17,868 nucleotides of DNA from Candidatus Bathyarchaeota archaeon RBG_13_52_12 (lineage in GTDB: Archaea; Thermoproteota; Bathyarchaeia; TCS64): positions 1-17,868 of the forward strand of contig MEZF01000007.1 in NCBI GenBank assembly GCA_001774245.1. The letters are read 5' to 3'. The position numbers and the translations under genes are program-made. Numbering within the stretch: the stretch's first letter is position 1; every line of letters begins with the position of its first letter. Below are positions 1 through 6,595 of the stretch, one piece after another. The notes beneath the pieces were generated by a model, which ran no database searches, was not told the DNA's origin, and saw nothing but the letters and a program-made list of their open reading frames with translations.

Positions 1-221
1 CGGGACAAATCTCCGCCATTCTCATACATGAGTTTGTAGCCTCCGACTAAAAGCTTTACTGTTTCAGGAAGAAGACCACTAATTACGGAGCAGGGAGCGT
101 CGCTGCACGCACCCCCTCTCCTAATGTTTTTCTGAGCCGTTATCAAGCCCTCTCTGAATAAAGGTCTATGGATTAGGTTATTTGATTGTATAATTGATAG
201 AAGTGTGTTATATGACGCCAA
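1..221 (-). CDS. Partial unidentified ORF running off the left edge
   Basis: Reading the minus strand from a TTG at 221 gives 73 codons without a stop, continuing past base 1. The stretch contains a Gly/Cys-rich piece (GGACSDAPC) and then GLLPETVKLLVGGYKLMYENGG, and its composition looks like protein rather than random sequence. It begins 15 bases after the stop of the ACT-domain gene on the same strand, so the two could be co-transcribed. The TTG is the first possible start after an in-frame TAA; I see no Shine-Dalgarno, so the true start may differ. I do not recognise the family. It could be the beginning of a real gene or a decayed fragment, and the missing 3' part would decide. Confidence 0.4.
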   Translation of the reverse strand, partial: MASYNTLLSIIQSNNLIHRPLFREGLITAQKNIRRGGACSDAPCSVISGLLPETVKLLVGGYKLMYENGGDLS

Positions 222-235
222 TTACTTAGTTTTGG

Positions 236-841
236 TCAAGTATAGTTCTGAAGTAGGCTGAACGCCTTTAGGGCATCTTTTGTGTCTAGAACTATGATTG
301 TGTTTGTGAAGCAGCTGATGAATTCGATGATGTTTATGTCGTGACCGCCGAGGAGCTGGGTTATGAAGGCGACGAAGCCTGGGGTGGTCTCTACGCGGTC
401 CGGGCTTAGAAGGACGAGGGCAACGAGGTTGCTCATAACTTGTACCTCCTTAGGAAGGTCCTTCTGGAGACCCGTCTGGTCGACTATGTACACGTAGCTG
501 TCTGTAAGATAGGCAGTGACGAGGTAGGAGATGTCTAGCTTGATCGGGCTAATCAGTACCGCGATCTTGTCCTGTAGACGTACTTTTGACTCCTTTAGGA
601 TGCCTCTAACCTCCTCCTCCTGTAGCCTCCTTTCTTTTGAGAGGTTTTCTGCTATTCGTATCACCGCAGCTTTCACTGCTTCCAAGCTTCCCTCCCCAAT
701 TTCATACTGAAGCATTCTGGCCAGTGCGCTGTAGTTTACAATCCCCATCTTCAACGCGTCGAGGAGGCTAGGTCTCATCTGGATCGCCTCTCTAACTAAT
801 CGAGCCACCGATTTTGTACCATCCCCATTCGTTAATGTCAT
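236..841 (-). CDS. ACT-domain regulatory protein
   Basis: This 201-residue protein has an N-terminal half rich in helix formers, with a segment around residues 10-45 (VREAIQMRPSLLDALKMGIV, then NYSALARML) that looks like a small helical or HTH-type module. A charged helix follows at about 60-90. The C-terminal half (about 95-200) has the beta-alpha-beta pattern of ACT domains: GFVAFITQLLGGHDINIIEF, a phenylalanine-rich strand, TIIVLDTKDALKAFSLL. ACT domains bind small ligands, often amino acids, so a ligand-sensing regulator is the likely role; the ligand cannot be told. Start: the ATG at 841 lies about 25 bases from a TATA-like box at 861-871, so the mRNA is probably leaderless. The insertion sequence lies upstream and leaves this promoter intact. 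Confidence 0.75.
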   Translation of the reverse strand: MTLTNGDGTKSVARLVREAIQMRPSLLDALKMGIVNYSALARMLQYEIGEGSLEAVKAAVIRIAENLSKERRLQEEEVRGILKESKVRLQDKIAVLISPIKLDISYLVTAYLTDSYVYIVDQTGLQKDLPKEVQVMSNLVALVLLSPDRVETTPGFVAFITQLLGGHDINIIEFISCFTNTIIVLDTKDALKAFSLLQNYT

Positions 842-860
842 ATATGTAACACTAATGCGC

Positions 861-871
861 TATTTAATAAA
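861..871 (-). promoter_or_regulatory. TATA-like promoter for the ACT-domain gene
   Basis: On the minus strand this reads TTTATTAAATA, a good archaeal TATA box. Its centre is about 25 bases before the ATG at 841, which predicts transcription starting at or next to the start codon (leaderless mRNA). The region 842-943 is otherwise AT-rich and holds no gene. Confidence 0.5.
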
Positions 872-935
872 TTATTACCCTGATTAAAACAACCAATGAA
901 TATGCATACTTTTCTTCTTAGTTGCGAATTTAAGG

Positions 936-943
936 CAAATTAT
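936..943. repeat. Left copy of 8-bp target-site duplication
   Basis: CAAATTAT directly abuts the left inverted repeat of the IS and is identical to 1944-1951 beyond the right end. Fusing the two copies restores an uninterrupted intergenic region between divergent genes. Confidence 0.85.
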
Positions 944-959
944 TGCATTGTGGATTATT
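944..959 (+). repeat. Left terminal inverted repeat of the IS
   Basis: TGCATTGTGGATTATT; 14 of 16 positions match the inverted right end at 1928-1943. A core of TTGTGGATTA is identical on both sides. Confidence 0.85.
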
Positions 960-999
960 AGGGAAAACTTTTAGATCAAACAGAGAATATTTCTAAGTA

Positions 1000-1876
1000 A
1001 TGGGCTGGAAAGACACCGATGAGAGACTCATCAGGCGAGGGGAACTCATCCTGGACCCAAAACTCCTACAGAACCCCAAACAAGAACTCAAAACAATGAA
1101 CAAGCACAAGAGAGGCCGCAACTACCACATCTCGAACACCTACATACAGCTCCTCGCAGCGATACGCTACCTCTACAGCATGCCCTACCGCCAACTCGAA
1201 GGCTTCACAAGAGCACTGCACAGACTGGTCCCCTCCACGCCACCCAGAGCCGACTACTCAGGCATCAGGAAAAGGATCCTCCGCCTCAGCGTCGACCCCT
1301 ACCGCGACCTCAAGGAGACGAACGAGCCAGTCACCATCGCCGTCGACTCGACCGGGCATAAGCGTCCACAAGGCTGGCGGATGGATCGAGAGGAAGCACG
1401 GGAAGAAGCGGAGATACGTGAAGCTCCACTTCGCCGTAAACACGGAGACTCACGAGGTGGTCTCCATGGAGATCAGCACCGACGATGTGCACGACGTGAA
1501 GGCTCTCCCAGGGCTAGTTGAGGGGGCGGGGAGGAACGTGGAGGTCTCAAAGGTAGTTGGGGATGGCGCCTACGACTCGGGGAAGGTCTACGGGCTGCTG
1601 GATGAGCTTGGCGTCGAGGCGGTGATCAGGCCCCGGAGGAACAGCCGGCTCGATACGCGGTGTCCGGGGAGGAGGCTGGTTGTGTGTCGGGTGCGGGAGC
1701 TGGGGTATGAGGCTTGGGCGAAGCTCGAGGGTTATGGTGGGAGGTGGGCTGTGGAGACTCCTTACTCGACGTTTAAGCGGTTGTTTGGTGAGCACAGCTT
1801 GGCGAGGAGCTTCGGTAACATCGTGAAGGAGCTGGCGGGTAAGGTGGCTCTCTATAATATGTTGATTAACATGTGA
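1000..1876 (+). pseudogene. IS5-family DDE transposase split by a +1 frameshift
   Basis: The first part (ATG 1000, about 119 codons to 1356) carries the N-terminal region and the first catalytic aspartate in VTIAVDSTG (Asp116). The second part is one base out of register: from about 1358 it reads ISVHKAGGWIERKHGKKRRY and goes on to the second aspartate in VVGDGAYDS (1562-1564) and the glutamate in RWAVETPYSTFKRLFGE (1754-1756), ending at TGA 1876. Joined, the protein is about 291 residues, normal for IS5-type transposases, and all three DDE residues are present. Only one extra base near 1354-1360 breaks it. It may be a dead copy, a sequencing or assembly error, or a programmed +1 shift; no obvious slippery run is seen. 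Frame one alone continues to a stop at 1521 with non-family sequence. Confidence 0.85.
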
Positions 1877-1927
1877 TGGATGGTTGAGGAGAGAGGCGTG
1901 GGGTGCATTAAAACTTCAAATCCTTAC

Positions 1928-1943
1928 ATTAATCCACAAAGCA
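1928..1943 (-). repeat. Right terminal inverted repeat of the IS
   Basis: On the minus strand from 1943 this reads TGCTTTGTGGATTAAT, pairing with the left end at 944-959 (14 of 16). It lies 51 bases after the transposase stop. Confidence 0.85.
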
Positions 1944-1951
1944 CAAATTAT
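1944..1951. repeat. Right copy of 8-bp target-site duplication
   Basis: CAAATTAT, identical to 936-943, directly abutting the right inverted repeat. Confidence 0.85.
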
Positions 1952-2019
1952 CCTTAATTACGTTAAATCCTCTCCGTTTATCCCAATGGTAAAACGAAAA
2001 ATGTGCACACCCTCGCTTC

Positions 2020-2026
2020 TTATATG
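2020..2026 (+). promoter_or_regulatory. TATA-like promoter for the winged-helix/Hjc operon
   Basis: TTATATG is centred 40 bases before the ATG at 2063, predicting transcription from about 2049 and a short leader of about 14 bases. It lies about 70 bases outside the insertion sequence, so the operon should keep its own promoter. Confidence 0.4.
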
Positions 2027-2062
2027 GCACGTTGAATTATTCAACTCAATCTGGCGATCCAC

Positions 2063-2392
2063 ATGTCGAGAGAAGAGTCACTCATCGAAATACTAGAAAT
2101 ATCCCTACCTCTCCCGCCGAAGGTCGTCCTCGGCTATAAAAAACTCGATCCAGTCTTTACAAGCGGCGACATCGCACGCGTTTGTGACATATCTCGCAGT
2201 AGCGCGAAATTCTATGTCAATAAGATGGTCCAGCTCCGCCTAGTAGCCAAGGTTCCCCACAAGCGGATGTACCAGAAGTACCCAAACGCTACAACTTTCT
2301 CCAGCTGGTTCCGCGACCTCCTCAAACTCGCGCTTGAGCCCCTTGAGAATGGTTTACTACCCCTCCCCGAGGACAAGGAAGACGAGGAGTAG
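2063..2392 (+). CDS. Winged-helix DNA-binding protein upstream of the resolvase
   Basis: This small protein of 109 residues has a helix-turn-helix pattern at about residues 31-62: FTSGDIARVCDISRSSAKFY, followed by VNKMVQLRLVAKV and a basic wing (PHKRMYQKYP). The C-terminus ends in an acidic tail (PEDKEDEE). It most resembles archaeal MarR/ArsR-type winged helices, but I cannot place it in a named family. The next gene, an Hjc-like resolvase, starts 2 bases after its stop, with a Shine-Dalgarno (GAGGAG, 2384-2389) inside the end of this gene, so the two are translationally coupled. A role as regulator of the pair or as a partner at recombination sites is inference from context only. Confidence 0.7.
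   Translation: MSREESLIEILEISLPLPPKVVLGYKKLDPVFTSGDIARVCDISRSSAKFYVNKMVQLRLVAKVPHKRMYQKYPNATTFSSWFRDLLKLALEPLENGLLPLPEDKEDEE
2384..2389 (+). promoter_or_regulatory. Ribosome binding site deciding the hjc TTG start
   Basis: GAGGAG lies within the last codons of the winged-helix gene and 5 bases before the TTG at 2395. It favours the TTG over the internal ATG at 2476, which has no comparable purine run in front. Confidence 0.5.
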
Positions 2393-2394
2393 CA

Positions 2395-2850
2395 TTGTCT
2401 CTCCGAGACATTGCCAATCCCAAGAAGAGACGCGAGCGCTTCACGCGTACCCTAACCGGAAAACAGGTACGTGCCATGAAGAAGCGTGGTTATGACGCCG
2501 AACGTGAACTCGTCCAGATGATGAGGGAGCAGGGTTTCGACGCCGTCAGGGTCCCAGTAAGCGCCCCCAGCAACGAGCCCCTCCCTGATGTCTTCGCGGT
2601 TAAAGCTAACACTGTTGTTGCCTTCGAAGTAAAGAGTCAACTAAGATACTCTTATTATAAATCCGAGCAGGTCGCCAAACTCGATGCTTTCCTCGACATT
2701 CACAAGATCTATCCACGAAGATACGCCGTCCTAGCGGGTAAATTCAAGTATAAGGGTTGGTGCTTCAGAGTCGCTGAAAGGCCAGGAGACTATACCTTGA
2801 AAACCGGTGAGGGGCTAACTTTCAAGGAACTCATAGCCAAGCTCATCTGA
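2395..2850 (+). CDS. hjc: Hjc-like Holliday junction resolvase
   Basis: The archaeal Hjc nuclease cuts four-way DNA junctions late in homologous recombination. The core is here: a basic start (MKKRGYDAERELVQMMREQG) with the catalytic Glu of the AERE motif, then VRVPVSAPSN, the PDV aspartate (LPDVFAVKAN) and the E-x-K pair in VVAFEVKSQ, the set expected of this restriction-endonuclease-like fold. A further catalytic-region segment (YYKSEQVAKLDAFLDI) follows. Start choice: TTG at 2395, 5 bases after GAGGAG (2384-2389), gives 151 residues with a 27-residue basic N-terminal extension compared with typical Hjc. An internal ATG at 2476 would give the usual length and cannot be excluded. It is coupled to the winged-helix gene upstream. 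Confidence 0.85.
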   Translation: MSLRDIANPKKRRERFTRTLTGKQVRAMKKRGYDAERELVQMMREQGFDAVRVPVSAPSNEPLPDVFAVKANTVVAFEVKSQLRYSYYKSEQVAKLDAFLDIHKIYPRRYAVLAGKFKYKGWCFRVAERPGDYTLKTGEGLTFKELIAKLI

Positions 2851-2862
2851 TCTTGAGCCGAG

Positions 2863-2871
2863 TTTATATAT
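2863..2871 (+). promoter_or_regulatory. TATA-box promoter for the Lon-like gene
   Basis: TTTATATAT starts 13 bases after the resolvase stop and is centred about 41 bases before the ATG at 2908. It predicts transcription from about 2893 and a leader of about 15 bases, so the Lon-like gene has its own promoter. Confidence 0.6.
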
Positions 2872-2907
2872 CGAGCATCCACATCACTAAATAAAAGGCG
2901 AAAGTTG

Positions 2908-5301
2908 ATGGTTGTTGAACTAAACTACGAGAAGGCAAGGAGGAATTGCACCACGGAGATAAAGGACTGCGCCTCCACAGCCGAACTTGAGCCACTTCAG
3001 CAGATAATCGGACAAGACCGTGCAGTCAAGGCTCTACATTTTGGCTTAAAGATGAGAGACGAGGGCTTCAACATCTACGTCTCCGGCATGTCCGGTACTG
3101 GTAGGAAGACCACTATAGCGAGCTTCCTTCAGGCTAAGGCGAAGGAAATGCCCATTCCACCCGATTGGTGCTACGTCAACAACTTCAAGGATCCAACGCA
3201 GCCGAACGCCCTCAAGCTCCCCGCGGGAAAAGGTAAGGCCTTCCGCGACAACATGGACAAGTTCACAGAAGATGTGAAAAAGGAGTTACAGAAAGCGTTC
3301 GAGAGCGAGGATTACGCTCAGAAGCGAGCCAGTACTGTGAAAAAGTTCGACGATGAAAAAGCAGAACTATGGCAGGAGATCAATCAGAAGGCAAATCAGG
3401 CTGGATTTATCCTTCAGAGGAGCCCGATAGGCATGGCCATCATTCCGGTGATTAACGATAAACCTATCGCGGACGAGCAGTTTGCTACACTCCCCCCAAA
3501 GATTAAGGAACAAATAAGGACAAGGAGAGAGAGCCTGCAAGACGACTTCAGGAGCGCTTTTCGTCAGTTCAGGGACCTCGATAAAGGATCAGAAGAAGCG
3601 GTCGATAAGTTCAACAAGGAAGTCGCAACCTTCGCGATGGACCACCTCCTCGAAGTCCTATTAGAAAAGTACAGCGACATCACCGAGGTCAAGGAGTTCC
3701 TCGATAGCGTGAAGAATGATATCCTCGAAAACCTCCCCACTATCCTGACATCAGGGCAACCCCAGCAACAACCAGCACTTCCATTCCTGATGCCCGGTAC
3801 AGCAACGGACCCGACAAGCAGCTATAAGGTCAACCTGATCGTCGACAACTCGGATCTGAAGGGGGCACCGGTCATCACCGAGATGAGTCCGACCCAGCCA
3901 CATCTATTCGGCATAGTCCAGAAGGAGGCTAGATTCGGGGCGCTCCTCACTGACTACACTATGATCCGCGCTGGCTCCGCACACAAAGCCAATGGTGGCT
4001 TCCTCATCATCCCCGTCGAGGATCTTCTCATGGATGCAATCGCTTGGGACAGCCTTAAGAAAACGATAACCAGTCGGAAGCTTTCCATTGAGGACATCGC
4101 GCAACGCCTCGGTTACATTGCGACGAAGACTATGACGCCGGAGCCTATTCCCTTCGACGTAAAGGTCATTCTCATCGGCAGCCCCGACCTATACTACGCA
4201 CTCCACCATTACGACCGTGACTTCAAGGAGATATTCAAGGTCAAGGCAGATTTTGACACGACAATGGAGAGGAACGAGGAGAACATCAACATGTACGCTT
4301 CATTCATCTGCAATATCTGTAAGAAGGATAACCTAAGGCACCTAGACTCATCAGGAATCGCTGCAGTGATCGAGTATAGCTCCCGCCTTGCCGAGGACCA
4401 GAGCAAGCTCTCCACCTGGTTCGCGCAGGTAGCGGATATCATCAAGGAGGCTGCTCACTATGCCAAGGAAGAGGGTGCTGAGTATACAACTGGGAAGCAC
4501 ATCGAGAAGGCCCTAGAGGAGAAAGTCTACAGGAGCAACCTAATCGAGCAGAAGATGGAGAAGATGATCGAGGAGGGGACGATCCTCGTCGACACAGCTG
4601 GGGAGAAGATCGGGCAAATAAACGGCCTAAGCGTTCTCGGTTTAGGTGATTTCGCCTTTGGTAAGCCAAGCAGGATAACAGTTAGCGTCGGAGTCGGCAA
4701 GAAAGGGATAATCGACATCGAGCGCGAGGCCCAGATGGGGGGCCCCATCCACACGAAGGGTGTTCAGATACTCAGCGGTTTCCTTAACGACCGCTACGCC
4801 AAAGAGTTCCCCCTAAGTCTCACAGCTCGACTAGTCTTCGAGCAGAGTTACAGCGGCGTCGAAGGGGACTCCGCATCCAGCACAGAACTTTATGGCATCC
4901 TAAGCGCCCTAAGCAGGAAGCCCATTAAGCAACACTTCGCCGTCACCGGCTCCGTAAACCAGAAGGGTGAAGTCCAAGCTATAGGCGGAGTCAACGAGAA
5001 GCTGGAGGGCTACTTCCAGCTCTGTAAAGCAAGGGGGCTTGACGGTGAACACGGTGTCGTCATCCCAGCCAGTAATGTTAAGAACCTCATGCTGAAGCAC
5101 GAAGTCGTCGATGCGATAAAAAGTGGACAGTTTCATGTATTTCCCGTCTCCACTATCGATGAGGGCATCGAGGTTCTCACAGGCGTAAAGGCTGGTGTGT
5201 CTGGCAAGGATTGTAAGTACCCTGCAGGAACTATAAACTGTCTAGTGCAGGATCGCCTCGCCAGTATGGCGGAGAAGGTCAAGGGATATAGTGAAGAGTA
5301 G
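2908..5301 (+). CDS. Lon-family ATP-dependent serine protease (AAA_32 + Lon_C type)
   Basis: Positions are counted from the alternative TTG at 2905; the ATG at 2908 (797 residues) is the likelier start. An N-terminal ATPase-like region (about 30-500) has a Walker A-like loop GMSGTGRKTT (61-70), where Arg stands at the usual Lys place and Lys follows, and a Walker B-like segment GGFLIIPVEDLLMD lacking the usual first Asp. A long charged helical insert (about 115-275, coiled-coil-like) interrupts it. The C-terminal protease domain (about 580-770) carries the Ser-Lys dyad: Ser656 in GDSASSTELYG and Lys699 in GGVNEKLEGYF, 43 residues apart as in Lon. No membrane segment is visible, unlike archaeal LonB. 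It matches the Lon branch with an AAA_32 domain (LonC/YcbZ-like). Cytoplasmic degradation of unfolded or regulatory proteins is expected from the family. Confidence 0.88.
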   Translation: MVVELNYEKARRNCTTEIKDCASTAELEPLQQIIGQDRAVKALHFGLKMRDEGFNIYVSGMSGTGRKTTIASFLQAKAKEMPIPPDWCYVNNFKDPTQPNALKLPAGKGKAFRDNMDKFTEDVKKELQKAFESEDYAQKRASTVKKFDDEKAELWQEINQKANQAGFILQRSPIGMAIIPVINDKPIADEQFATLPPKIKEQIRTRRESLQDDFRSAFRQFRDLDKGSEEAVDKFNKEVATFAMDHLLEVLLEKYSDITEVKEFLDSVKNDILENLPTILTSGQPQQQPALPFLMPGTATDPTSSYKVNLIVDNSDLKGAPVITEMSPTQPHLFGIVQKEARFGALLTDYTMIRAGSAHKANGGFLIIPVEDLLMDAIAWDSLKKTITSRKLSIEDIAQRLGYIATKTMTPEPIPFDVKVILIGSPDLYYALHHYDRDFKEIFKVKADFDTTMERNEENINMYASFICNICKKDNLRHLDSSGIAAVIEYSSRLAEDQSKLSTWFAQVADIIKEAAHYAKEEGAEYTTGKHIEKALEEKVYRSNLIEQKMEKMIEEGTILVDTAGEKIGQINGLSVLGLGDFAFGKPSRITVSVGVGKKGIIDIEREAQMGGPIHTKGVQILSGFLNDRYAKEFPLSLTARLVFEQSYSGVEGDSASSTELYGILSALSRKPIKQHFAVTGSVNQKGEVQAIGGVNEKLEGYFQLCKARGLDGEHGVVIPASNVKNLMLKHEVVDAIKSGQFHVFPVSTIDEGIEVLTGVKAGVSGKDCKYPAGTINCLVQDRLASMAEKVKGYSEE

Positions 5302-5356
5302 GATACATCAAACCCTTTTTCTTCTACATCTACTCCAATATCTACGGCGCGTCTAG

Positions 5357-6277
5357 ATGGAGAAGGTCTGGGACGTCATCATTATAGGCGCCGGCCCGGC
5401 CGGTTTAACGGCAGGCATCTACACGGCGCGATATGGTCACAGCATTCTATTACTTCACAGTGGTAAGATCGGGGGTCGCGCCCTCGAGGCACATATGATC
5501 GAGAACTATCCAGGGTTCCCCCAGGGGCTCCCTGGCACAGAACTCATGAAGCTCTTCCACCAGCAAGCCACCAAGTTCGGTGTTCAGTTTAAACCTGAGA
5601 CAGTAATTGGCCTCGCAGACGCTGGTGACTACAAGATAGTATCCACTCGTGGCGGATACCATCAAGGAAAAACCGTTGTGATCGCTACAGGGATGCAGAG
5701 GAAACAACTGAGTGTCCCAGGTGAAATGAAGTTCAAGGGGAGAGGAGTGAGCTATTGCGCCATATGCGACGGCCCCTTCTTCAAGGACAAAGTAGTCGCT
5801 GTAATTGGCTCTGGGCACGAAGCCGTCACCGACGCCTTACAACTCACCCACGCTGCTTCAAAGGTCTATATCGTCCCAGGCAAGAAGGGCTTCAGCGAAA
5901 ACTACGATGAGCTCGCCCTCCTTCGTTCTAACTCCAAGGTCGAGGTCATAGAAGGGCATGACATCGTAGAGATCGGTGGAAGCGAGTTCGTCACGAATAT
6001 TAAGCTAACCGGAGGAAAAATAGAGACAATAGACGTTGATGGTGTTTTCATATTGCTTGAACACGTCTCTACGTCAAACATATTGGTCGAGGCAGGAGTA
6101 GACGCCGACGAGGGTGGCTGCATCATCGTCGACAAAGGCCAGCACACAAACCTTCCTGGTGTCTACGCCGCAGGGGACTGCAGCTGTATGGGGTGGCAGG
6201 TCGTCGCTGCCGCTGGGGACGGTGCTAAGGCCGCCCTATCTGCGATGAAGTACCTCAAGCAGAAGGCGACGCCTTGA
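5357..6277 (+). CDS. trxB: Thioredoxin reductase-like FAD protein
   Basis: At 306 residues this is a normal length for the small thioredoxin reductases. It shows the FAD Rossmann loop GAGPAG near residue 11, the redox pair Cys134-Ala-Ile-Cys137 in CAICDG, the second nucleotide loop VIGSGHEAV (149-157) and the C-terminal FAD motif YAAGDCS. It should pass electrons from a nicotinamide or other donor through FAD and the Cys pair to a thioredoxin or glutaredoxin-like protein. The CPYC protein directly downstream, overlapping by 4 bases, is the obvious partner. Odd point: where NADPH-using relatives have the HRR motif after the second loop, this one reads VPGKKGF (173-179), so NADPH preference is doubtful. 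The ATG at 5357 is the natural start just before the FAD motif. Confidence 0.92.
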   Translation: MEKVWDVIIIGAGPAGLTAGIYTARYGHSILLLHSGKIGGRALEAHMIENYPGFPQGLPGTELMKLFHQQATKFGVQFKPETVIGLADAGDYKIVSTRGGYHQGKTVVIATGMQRKQLSVPGEMKFKGRGVSYCAICDGPFFKDKVVAVIGSGHEAVTDALQLTHAASKVYIVPGKKGFSENYDELALLRSNSKVEVIEGHDIVEIGGSEFVTNIKLTGGKIETIDVDGVFILLEHVSTSNILVEAGVDADEGGCIIVDKGQHTNLPGVYAAGDCSCMGWQVVAAAGDGAKAALSAMKYLKQKATP

Positions 6278-6537
6278 TTAAGATAGAGTACTTCCATAAC
6301 CCGGTCTGCCCCTATTGCCCTGCCGCGAAGAGATTACTAACAAAGGTCATCGAAGGACTAAATGATATCAAGTTAATTGACGTGAACACCTATACCGAGG
6401 AGGGCATCACTCGAGGGACGTCTCTCAACCTGATGGCTGTACCAGCCATAGCCATAAACGGCGTTGTTAAACTCACGGGATGGCCTTTCGAAGCCGAAGA
6501 CCTACTTGCCTATATAGACGAAGCCCGTGAAAAGTGA
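6274..6537 (+). CDS. Glutaredoxin/thioredoxin-like CPYC protein
   Basis: This 87-residue protein has the redox centre Cys12-Pro-Tyr-Cys15 after a beta strand (IKIEYFHNP) and the cis-proline loop MAVPAIAING (Pro57), the two hallmarks of the thioredoxin fold in its short archaeal glutaredoxin-like form. It is a small cytoplasmic thiol-disulfide carrier. The TTG start overlaps the reductase stop as TTGA, so the pair is translationally coupled, and the reductase is the likely electron source. The CPYC sequence is the glutaredoxin signature, but similar archaeal proteins work with thioredoxin reductases; glutathione is not expected in most archaea. Its end overlaps nothing functional, since the next gene starts at 6596. 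Confidence 0.88.
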   Translation: MIKIEYFHNPVCPYCPAAKRLLTKVIEGLNDIKLIDVNTYTEEGITRGTSLNLMAVPAIAINGVVKLTGWPFEAEDLLAYIDEAREK

Positions 6538-6588
6538 CGCGATCGCTACATTTTTAGGAGTAATCGCTTCAAGAACTCCATCTAGCAG

Positions 6589-6594
6589 TGATCA
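6589..6594 (+). promoter_or_regulatory. GTGATC-type ribosome binding site for enolase
   Basis: GTGATC sits 1 base before the ATG at 6596. It is the 3' part of the archaeal Shine-Dalgarno GGAGGTGATC and occurs at the same place before the starts at 16079 and 17149. It supports the ATG at 6596 over the in-frame GTG at 6527. Confidence 0.35.
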
Positions 6595-6595
6595 C

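Larger units (their letters stand above)
944..1943 (+). mobile_element. Complete IS5-family insertion sequence, probably ISH1 group
   Basis: The ends are inverted repeats: the left end reads TGCATTGTGGATTATT (944-959) and the right end, read on the minus strand from 1943 to 1928, TGCTTTGTGGATTAAT, matching at 14 of 16 positions. Immediately outside lie identical 8-bp direct repeats CAAATTAT (936-943 and 1944-1951), a target-site duplication. The element is exactly 1000 bp and carries one DDE transposase gene. Within the IS5 family an 8-bp duplication and roughly 1-kb length are what I know of the ISH1 group, which is archaeal. The perfect duplication suggests a fairly recent insertion. It landed between the divergent ACT-domain and winged-helix genes, about 95 bp and 111 bp from their starts, without touching the likely TATA boxes. 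Confidence 0.88.

Noticed and set aside
1884..2096. Small plus-strand ORF across the right IS end
   Set aside because: It spans the inverted repeat and the promoter of the next gene, has no family features and overlaps the winged-helix start.
6527..6595. Enolase start at GTG 6527
   Set aside because: The 23 extra residues are unlike any enolase and overlap the preceding gene; ATG 6596 has GTGATC in front and gives the normal length.
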